Source: CAZHGD01 sp964531735 (lineage in GTDB: Bacteria; Armatimonadota; UBA10988). Taken from it: a DNA stretch of 15,650 bases. A model generated the notes under the pieces. That model was given only the letters and a program-made list of their open reading frames with translations, did no database searches and was not told the DNA's origin. Positions 7,937-13,583 of the stretch are shown here, one piece after another. The stretch lies in NCBI GenBank assembly GCA_964531735.1, contig CAZHGD010000179.1, positions 1 through 15,650 of the forward strand, written 5' to 3'. The translations under genes and the position numbers were made by a program. Position 1 is the stretch's first letter, and every line of letters starts with the position of its first letter.

Positions 7937-7989
7937 TGCCCTGCTCCGTTTCGCGCGGCCTGCATCGTACCCGCACGCCGACCGCGACG

Positions 7990-8868
7990 TCAACCGACGG
8001 CCACGGTCCACCAACTGCGCCACAGGCGCAGACTGCGCGCCAGGGCGGCCTGCTTCTCGGCCGCGGGCACGTGTTCGAACGTGATGAGGTGTTCGGCGTC
8101 GAGCGTGGTGTTACGCAGCGCGGCTACGTAGCGCTCGAACGGCGAGTCGCCGGTGCCCAGTTCCACGGAGTAGACCGGGTGCGTGGCCTCCGGCGGCGGG
8201 TTCAGCAAGTGGTCTTTCCAGGCCACCACGTGGACCCGTTCGGGGTGCTCGGCAATCAGCCGCCAGCCCTCCTGGCGCAAGGTGGTCATGTGGCCGATGT
8301 TGAGGGTGATGCCGGCGCGGGGGTCAGCCACCAGCTCGAACAGCCGCTGGCAGTCGGCCACGGTCTCGATGACGCCGCCGTAGTGGATGTCGATGGCCAG
8401 GCGCGTCTTGGCCGCCGCGCCCTCGAGGGCGCCGGCGACCGCGCCGGCCACGCGCCGCAGCCACGGCTCCTTGTCGGCGGTGGGCAGCTTGGGCTGCGGG
8501 GCCACACCGGCGTTGGGAATGACCAGGTGGGTGCCCAACCGGTCGGCCAATGCGATGGCGTCGGCGAGCGCGCGACGCGAGCCCGCGGCCTGGTCGTCGT
8601 CGGCCACGGCCAGGCAGCCCCGGTGGACCGCCGCCACGGCCAGGCCGGCAGCGGTGACGGCTTCGCGCACCGCGGCCGGGTCGGACGCGGCCAGATCGAT
8701 CAGGCAACAGCCGGGCCGCCCGCCGGGCTGCAAGCTGACCGGGCCCGGACGGTCCAAGAGCATGACCGACTCGAAGCCGCACGCGGCCAGGTCGGCCAGA
8801 CCCTCGTGGAACGGCTTCACATCGTGACCGAAGTCGGTCACCGCGTGCAGGCTGCTGCCGATTCTCAT
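7990..8868 (-). CDS. AP-endonuclease-2-type TIM-barrel isomerase/epimerase or lyase
   Basis: A 292-residue cytoplasmic protein of the sugar phosphate isomerase/epimerase superfamily (AP endonuclease 2-type TIM barrel). The order of motifs fits the fold: MRIGSS at strand 1, GFESVMLLD at strand 2, HLVIPNAG at about 114-121, AIDIHYGG (D160, H162), LNIGHM (N190, H193), VVAWKDH (K218-H220) and LITFEHV (E265). These lie where the family binds a divalent metal. Typical members have Glu and Asp where D160 and N190 stand here, so metal binding may differ. Its ATG overlaps the TGA of the oxidoreductase (8865-8868, ATGA), and GGGAG lies 7 nt upstream inside that gene. This means coupled translation and a linked function. 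It could isomerise, epimerise or eliminate an oxidised sugar. No phosphate-specific evidence is visible. Confidence 0.83.
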   Translation of the reverse strand: MRIGSSLHAVTDFGHDVKPFHEGLADLAACGFESVMLLDRPGPVSLQPGGRPGCCLIDLAASDPAAVREAVTAAGLAVAAVHRGCLAVADDDQAAGSRRALADAIALADRLGTHLVIPNAGVAPQPKLPTADKEPWLRRVAGAVAGALEGAAAKTRLAIDIHYGGVIETVADCQRLFELVADPRAGITLNIGHMTTLRQEGWRLIAEHPERVHVVAWKDHLLNPPPEATHPVYSVELGTGDSPFERYVAALRNTTLDAEHLITFEHVPAAEKQAALARSLRLWRSWWTVAVG

Positions 8869-9833
8869 GCCGGGGCTCCCAGGTCGCGCAGTTGCTGGTA
8901 GACATCCTCACAGAGCGCCATAGTGGCCACGCTGTCGGCCACCGGCGACCGATCGTCCGCTGCGCCACGAACCGCCGCGAAGAAGTTGGCCAGGTCGCTG
9001 ACATAGCCCAGCCAGCGCAGCCAGGCCAGGCCGCCGCCGTAGTGGCCCTGCGTGTACCAGCGGTCGGGCTCGCCGGGGGCGATGGTCCGCAGGTCGAAGT
9101 CGTGGCAGGTCAGGTAGTGACCGTTGGTGCCGGTGACTTCGAAGTACACGAACTCCTTGTCCGGTGTCTGCTGCGCGGTGAAGTTGAGGCTGCCGACGGC
9201 GCCGTTGGCGAAGCGGACCACCGCGGCATAGCCGCGGTCACCGGGCACGGCGCCGGGCCGGGCGACGATCTCCGCCACCTCGCCGCCGAGCCAACGGAGC
9301 AGGTCGTAGGCGTGGCAGTGCTGGTCCATCACCGCGTCGCGGAGCGTGGCCCCGGAGACCAGCCCGTAGCGCACGATGACCAAGGTCACCGGGCCGAACG
9401 ACGGATCGGCGATGGTTTGCCGCGCGGCCTGACCGGCGACGCTGTAGCGCAGGTTGAAGCCGACATGGCAGATGGTGTGCTGCGCGGCCGCCGCGGCCAC
9501 CAGCTCCTGGGTCGCCGCGGCGGTGGGCGCGGGCGACTTCTGGATGTAGAGCGGCAGACCGCGCGCGAGCACGCGCAGGCCGACCGGATGGTGGACCGCC
9601 GGCCCGCCGATGCAGATCACCGCGTCGGGCTGCTCGATGTCGAGCATGCGCTCGAAGTCGGCGTAGACCTGGGCGAACCCATACCGGGCCGCGGCGGCGC
9701 GGGCGCGCTCCTCGACCAGGTCACAGACCGCGGCCAGGTGGACGCCGTGGCTCGCCAACTGCGGGTAGACGTACCCGTTGCTGAAGCCGCCGGCACCGAT
9801 GTACGCCACACGCAGAGGTTGCTGCTCGGGCAC
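8865..9833 (-). CDS. Gfo/Idh/MocA family oxidoreductase
   Basis: A 322-residue NAD(P)-dependent sugar or polyol dehydrogenase-like protein. The Rossmann fold opens with RVAYIGAGGFSNGYV (GAGGF near 13-17), with AAVCD at the end of strand 2. The family EKP motif is YIQKSPA here (Q98, K99, P101): the catalytic Lys is kept and Glu is replaced by Gln. HCHAYDLLRWLGG (H174, D177) matches the conserved His/Asp of the substrate domain. The C-terminal beta-sheet domain runs from about 130 to 280. I chose the GTG at 9833, which has GGGAG 7 nt upstream and starts just before the Rossmann strand. A GTG at 9878 would overlap the FmdB gene and add a non-homologous lead. It is translationally coupled to the TIM-barrel gene. 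The substrate is unknown. Confidence 0.88.
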   Translation of the reverse strand: MPEQQPLRVAYIGAGGFSNGYVYPQLASHGVHLAAVCDLVEERARAAAARYGFAQVYADFERMLDIEQPDAVICIGGPAVHHPVGLRVLARGLPLYIQKSPAPTAAATQELVAAAAAQHTICHVGFNLRYSVAGQAARQTIADPSFGPVTLVIVRYGLVSGATLRDAVMDQHCHAYDLLRWLGGEVAEIVARPGAVPGDRGYAAVVRFANGAVGSLNFTAQQTPDKEFVYFEVTGTNGHYLTCHDFDLRTIAPGEPDRWYTQGHYGGGLAWLRWLGYVSDLANFFAAVRGAADDRSPVADSVATMALCEDVYQQLRDLGAPA

Positions 9834-9861
9834 AGTGGTTCTCCCGGGCCGGCCGGCAAGG

Positions 9862-10092
9862 TCAGTGGCCGCACCCACAGCCGGCGCCGCAGCAATGGCT
9901 GCGCGCCGCGGCCGGCAACGGACAGCCCTCCGACTTGCTGCCGGCGACCGCCGAGGCGAAGGTGGACAGAATGCGCTCGGTCTCCTGCGAGCCGCAGTCG
10001 GGGCAGTCGTAGCCGCTGCGCTTGGCGTCGCGCTTCTGCAGCAGCGTGAAGACCTTGGCGCACGATGCGCACTTATACTCGTAGAACGGCAT
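9862..10092 (-). CDS. FmdB-type zinc ribbon protein
   Basis: A 76-residue protein beginning MPFYEYKCASCAKVF, the signature start of the FmdB putative regulatory family. The zinc ribbon is C8-x2-C11 and C30-x2-C33 (YDCPDCG). A second Cys/His-rich patch lies at the tail (HCC, GCGCGH), as is common in this family. The family's biochemical role is not well defined; the name comes from an association with formamidase genes. The start is certain: GAGGAGG lies just upstream, and this Shine-Dalgarno overlaps the TGA of the preceding gene (TGAGGAGG), which suggests coupling. It is the second gene in the operon. Confidence 0.9.
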   Translation of the reverse strand: MPFYEYKCASCAKVFTLLQKRDAKRSGYDCPDCGSQETERILSTFASAVAGSKSEGCPLPAAARSHCCGAGCGCGH

Positions 10093-10104
10093 GGGAACGC
10101 CTCC

Positions 10105-10563
10105 TCAAGATGCCACCTGGAGCAGATTGACCACCTGACCGCCGGCGGCGGCGCTCAGCGCGACCCGCGCCGCCATCACCCCGCTGGGCACGTCCAACGC
10201 GCGACCGGTCAACGTGATGGTCCCGTTGCGGGCCTCGATGCGCACCAAGCGCTCATTCGTGCGGCGGCAGAGCCGCAGGCGCTGGCGCACGGTGTCCACC
10301 AGGGCATCGTCACTAGTATAGCCCAGCGGCGGGCGTACCCGTTCGGGCCAGGGCCGGTGGATCGCCATCTCCAGGGCGATCCGCGCGGTGCTGACGACGT
10401 CGGACGCGAAGTGGAACTCGGTGCCCGGCATCGACTGCACCAGCCAGCGGGTCAGCTCGGCCGCGCCGACGGCTGACAGATGGTCGATCAACTCCTCTTT
10501 GGAGGCCGGAAAGGCCACCGTGCAGACGGCCTCCTCCAGCTCCGCGATCAGCTTGGATTCCAT
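10105..10563 (-). CDS. DUF2795-like plus BON-like two-domain protein
   Basis: A 152-residue cytoplasmic protein. Residues about 10-60 (AVCTVAFPASKEELIDHLSA, then LVQSMPGTEFHFASDVVS) resemble DUF2795, a short helical domain often found in small bacterial proteins. After a linker (PPLGYTSDD), residues about 85-150 resemble a BON domain: an alternating helix, RIEARNGTITLTGRA, an Ala-rich helix and GGQVVNLLQV. BON domains are usually lipid- or ligand-binding and often exported, but no signal peptide is visible here. Both domain calls are from pattern alone. The ATG at 10563 has no well-spaced ribosome-binding site; a GTG at 10578 is the alternative. It is the first gene of a five-gene operon and divergent from the response regulator. 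Confidence 0.7.
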   Translation of the reverse strand: MESKLIAELEEAVCTVAFPASKEELIDHLSAVGAAELTRWLVQSMPGTEFHFASDVVSTARIALEMAIHRPWPERVRPPLGYTSDDALVDTVRQRLRLCRRTNERLVRIEARNGTITLTGRALDVPSGVMAARVALSAAAGGQVVNLLQVAS

Positions 10564-10605
10564 GCCCCCAGGATACACCCTCGGTCCGCAGGCTCCTGCG
10601 CCCGC

Positions 10606-10634
10606 TTGCCGACGGAGTCAGGATGTGCTACAGT
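10606..10634 (+). promoter_or_regulatory. Sigma-70-type promoter for the response regulator
   Basis: TTGCCG (10606-10611) and TACAGT (10629-10634) are separated by 17 nt, and TGC directly before the -10 gives an extended -10 element. Transcription would start near 10641, about 35 nt before the ATG at 10675. GGAG at 10662-10665 serves as the ribosome-binding site. Confidence 0.6.
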
Positions 10635-10674
10635 CAACTCTCGGGCGGCACCGCGAGCAGGTGGAGAGCGCGCT

Positions 10675-11067
10675 ATGAGCGCGAAAAAACGGGTCCTCAC
10701 CGTCGATGACGAGAAGCTGATTGTGTTGGCCATTCGGCACAATCTGAAGCTGGCCGGATACGACGTGCTCGAAGCCTACGACGGCCGTGAAGCCCTGAAG
10801 ACCATCGAGTCGGAGCGCCCCGACCTGATCATCCTCGACGTCATGATGCCCGAGCTGAACGGCTGGGACGTGCTGAGCTGCATCCGCGACGATCCCGAGC
10901 TGCAGGACATTCCGGTCATCATGCTGACCGCGCTCGGCCAAGACGGCGATGTGGGCGAGACCATTCGCCGGGGCGCCGACTTCCACCTGACCAAGCCGTT
11001 CGAGCCGCGCCACCTGATCGAGATCGTCAACAAGCTCCTGAAGAAGGACGGCGAGCCGGAGAGCTGA
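10675..11067 (+). CDS. Single-domain response regulator (CheY/receiver type)
   Basis: A 130-residue protein made of one receiver domain and no output domain. Conserved residues are all present: acidic pocket D11-D12-E13 (TVDDEK), phospho-acceptor D55 in IILDVMMP, T85 in MLTALG and K107 in LTKPFE. It should be phosphorylated by a histidine kinase and act through protein contacts, as in CheY-like or phosphorelay proteins. No kinase lies in the window, so its partner is elsewhere. The basic start MSAKKR at ATG 10675 has GGAG 9 nt upstream; the frame open from 10480 runs into the divergent gene and is not coding. It lies between two minus-strand units and is presumably transcribed alone. Confidence 0.93.
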   Translation: MSAKKRVLTVDDEKLIVLAIRHNLKLAGYDVLEAYDGREALKTIESERPDLIILDVMMPELNGWDVLSCIRDDPELQDIPVIMLTALGQDGDVGETIRRGADFHLTKPFEPRHLIEIVNKLLKKDGEPES

Positions 11068-11091
11068 TACCGGCCCGCCGCCCGGCCTGCC

Positions 11092-13557
11092 TCAGTCCGG
11101 CAACACCTTGATCTTCAGGTTGCGGAACCACAGCACGCTACCGTGGTCCTGAATGACCAGGTGGCCCTGCTTCTCCTTGCCGAAGCGCGGCATCTTGCCG
11201 AACTTGCTCTTGGCCACGCGCTGGTTCCAGTCGTCGGTCCACAGGTCGTACGCGACGATCTTGGTGCCGTTGAGCCAGTGTTCGCAGTGCGGGCCATTGA
11301 CCACCAGCCGCAGGTGGTTCCATTCGCCGGCCGGGTTGAGCCGCTTGCCCTGCGGCGCATACAGCTCATAGAGCGAGCCGGCCGAGTGGATCTCGGTGCT
11401 GTCGGGACGACCGTCGTCGAGGACCTGCACCTCGGGTCCGGTGGCAAAGGACGGCGACACCTCCTCGGTGACGTGGAACATAATGCCGCTGTTGGCCTGG
11501 CGCGAGGCTTTCCACTCGATCTGGAACTCGAAGCTGGCGAATTGCTCCTCGCTGGCCAGGTCGCCACCGCCCTGATTGGTCGAGTGCAACATGCCGTCGA
11601 CCACTTCCCAGCCGCGCTTCGGGAAGCTCTTCTGGCGGAAGCCGCGCCACCCGGCCGGCGTCGCGCCGTCGAACAGCAGACGCCAGCCCGCTTGCCGCTC
11701 AGCCGCGGTGAGCACGTTCGGCAGCGTGCCCTCGGGCGCGGGCGTCGTGGTGCCAGCCACGGTCGCTCGTTGCCGAGCGGTGTACCAGGCGTGGGTGCTC
11801 CACAGTGTCCGGCCGGCCTCCGAACGCAGCCCCGCGTCCACGTCGAGGGTCACGTAGCCGTCCGGCACCAAGGGGTCGCCCTCGGTCTCCAAGAAGACGC
11901 TGCGGCGGTCGGCTGCAACCGTGGCGTGGCGGACCGGCCAACGGTCGCTGCGGCTGGCAGGTACCGCGCCACTCTTGACCACCGACGACGGCACCTGGAT
12001 GCGGTAGTCCGCCGGGTTCCAGCCGGCGCGCACCGCCAGCGGCTCGGTGAACTCCACCACGAAGCCGTTGCGACGCGCGCGCACCGCCTGGATCTCGAAC
12101 ACCGCTGTGCCGGTCGGACGCAACCGTTCGAGCCCGTAGCCCGGCCGGCCGAACTGGCCCCAGTTCGCGGCGCCACCGTCACAGCCGACGATCAGGCCGC
12201 CGTCCGGCGTGGCCAGCAACCGGCTCGGCCCGGCGGACAGCCCTTGCGTCAGCTCGAACAGGCAGCCTTGCGGCGCATCGCTCACCGCGTCGAGGTAGAC
12301 GCGGCGCAGGCCGCCGAGAAAGATGTCGCCGACGACCACTTGTCCGGCGAAGGGGCCGGCGGCCAGCACCGCCGGCTGCGTCGGCGTCCGCACCACGTCC
12401 TCGGGCAGGACCGCCAACGCATAGGCGGCGCGGTTCGCCGCGGCCACGGACAGCAGCCCGGAGTTGCCGATCTGCTCAGACAGCAGCGCGGCCGAGCCGT
12501 CGGGCAGCGCCACCAGGCCGCGCGGTTGGCACTCGGTCGCCCGCGCGTGGCGCCGGCCACCGGCCACCGGGCCGAACTCCGGCGTCGGCCCGGCAAACAC
12601 GGCGAAGACGCCGTCGCGCAGGCTGACCGGGCCGCAGATGGCGCCACCGGTATTCGGCTTGACCGGTTGCAGCGCCACGCCGGCCTTCAGCGGGCGCGTG
12701 GCGCTGAGCAGACCGGCCCGGGTCAGCACCAGGACCGCGGTTGGCGTGACGGCGAGACCGACCGGCTCAGCCACGCCGTCGACCAGCCGCTCGACCTTCG
12801 GGGCCGGTGTGTCGCTGGCGACGCCGGTGACCAACCAGAGCGCGCCGCGACCGCTCCGGTCGAGGACCAGCAGCCGGTCGGCGCCGTCCCAGCCCAGGCC
12901 GACCACGGCCGGCTCGAAGCCGGCGGGGCACAGGTTCTGCACCTGCCAACCCGGATGGACGCCGGCCACGCGGGTCGGCCCGGCCACGCGCTCGAGGATG
13001 CGCTTGCGGCCAGCGGTGGTGCTGGTGTCGCCCTTAGCGCAGGTGAGGGCCTCGGCCGGCACCAGAGCGAAGGCTTGCGACTGGGGCGTCTGCCACTCCA
13101 GCTTGACCATCGCGCCGCCGCCGCCCTGGTAGTGGTCGATGGCCAGTGCATACGAGCCCGCCGCGAGATACAGACGGACCTGCTTCGGGTCGGGTCCGTG
13201 CGGGCCGTCGTGGTCCAGCACGAGCCGGTCGTCGAGCCACAACAGCGAGCCGTCATCGGACGACAGGCGGAACGTGTACCAGCCGGTGGCGGCCACCTGG
13301 AGCCGGGCGCGGAGCTGCGTCACGAAGTTCTGCTTCAACTCGCCGAAGTCGCCGCGCCGGTCGAGCAGGTCGATGGTCGGCATAACCTTGCTGAGGTTCG
13401 GCCGTTGACCCGGCGCCATCAGCGGCACGGTCGAGACGCCCGTGCCGAGGTCGTACAGCTGCACCGCGACGCCGGGCTGCCACTCCTGGGCGGGCAACCG
13501 GGCGGGCCCGGCGAGGAGGGCGGCCAGCAAGGCCGGCAGGTATCGTGAACAGCGCAT
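11092..13557 (-). CDS. Secreted PA14 + beta-propeller-like + DUF1080 protein
   Basis: An 821-residue exported multidomain protein. The signal peptide MRCSRYLPALLAALLAGPARLPAQ probably ends at PAQ/EW (residue 24). Residues about 27-170 are a PA14-like domain, with GWYTFRLSSDDGSLLWLDD and LAAGSYALAIDHYQGGGGAMVKLEW. Residues about 205-480 have repeated GL-x-V, PDG and GD strands resembling a six-bladed NHL/glucose-dehydrogenase-type propeller. Residues about 490-595 look like a beta-sandwich. Residues about 622-820 are DUF1080 (3-keto-disaccharide hydrolase family, concanavalin-like): GWRLLFDGATPAGWRGF, NSGIMFHV, EVQVLDD, GEWNHLRLVVNG and HLVIQDHGSVLWFRNLKIK. The start has AAAGGA 8 nt upstream. 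It is second in a pair after GHL10, with a 26-nt gap. It probably binds and modifies extracellular glycans. The substrate is unknown. Confidence 0.87.
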   Translation of the reverse strand: MRCSRYLPALLAALLAGPARLPAQEWQPGVAVQLYDLGTGVSTVPLMAPGQRPNLSKVMPTIDLLDRRGDFGELKQNFVTQLRARLQVAATGWYTFRLSSDDGSLLWLDDRLVLDHDGPHGPDPKQVRLYLAAGSYALAIDHYQGGGGAMVKLEWQTPQSQAFALVPAEALTCAKGDTSTTAGRKRILERVAGPTRVAGVHPGWQVQNLCPAGFEPAVVGLGWDGADRLLVLDRSGRGALWLVTGVASDTPAPKVERLVDGVAEPVGLAVTPTAVLVLTRAGLLSATRPLKAGVALQPVKPNTGGAICGPVSLRDGVFAVFAGPTPEFGPVAGGRRHARATECQPRGLVALPDGSAALLSEQIGNSGLLSVAAANRAAYALAVLPEDVVRTPTQPAVLAAGPFAGQVVVGDIFLGGLRRVYLDAVSDAPQGCLFELTQGLSAGPSRLLATPDGGLIVGCDGGAANWGQFGRPGYGLERLRPTGTAVFEIQAVRARRNGFVVEFTEPLAVRAGWNPADYRIQVPSSVVKSGAVPASRSDRWPVRHATVAADRRSVFLETEGDPLVPDGYVTLDVDAGLRSEAGRTLWSTHAWYTARQRATVAGTTTPAPEGTLPNVLTAAERQAGWRLLFDGATPAGWRGFRQKSFPKRGWEVVDGMLHSTNQGGGDLASEEQFASFEFQIEWKASRQANSGIMFHVTEEVSPSFATGPEVQVLDDGRPDSTEIHSAGSLYELYAPQGKRLNPAGEWNHLRLVVNGPHCEHWLNGTKIVAYDLWTDDWNQRVAKSKFGKMPRFGKEKQGHLVIQDHGSVLWFRNLKIKVLPD

Positions 13558-13583
13558 GGGACGGGTCCTTTGCGAGACGTGGC

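Noticed and set aside
8892..10049. Plus-strand open frame of 385 codons
   Set aside because: It is antisense to the oxidoreductase and FmdB genes and has shadow-type composition.
11068..11091. GC-rich gap between the response regulator and the converging PA14-DUF1080 gene, considered as a terminator
   Set aside because: I could not draw a convincing stem or a T-run in these 24 bases.
11143..13548. Long plus-strand open frame of 801 codons
   Set aside because: It is an exact antisense shadow of the PA14-DUF1080 gene, with biased composition and no recognisable domain.
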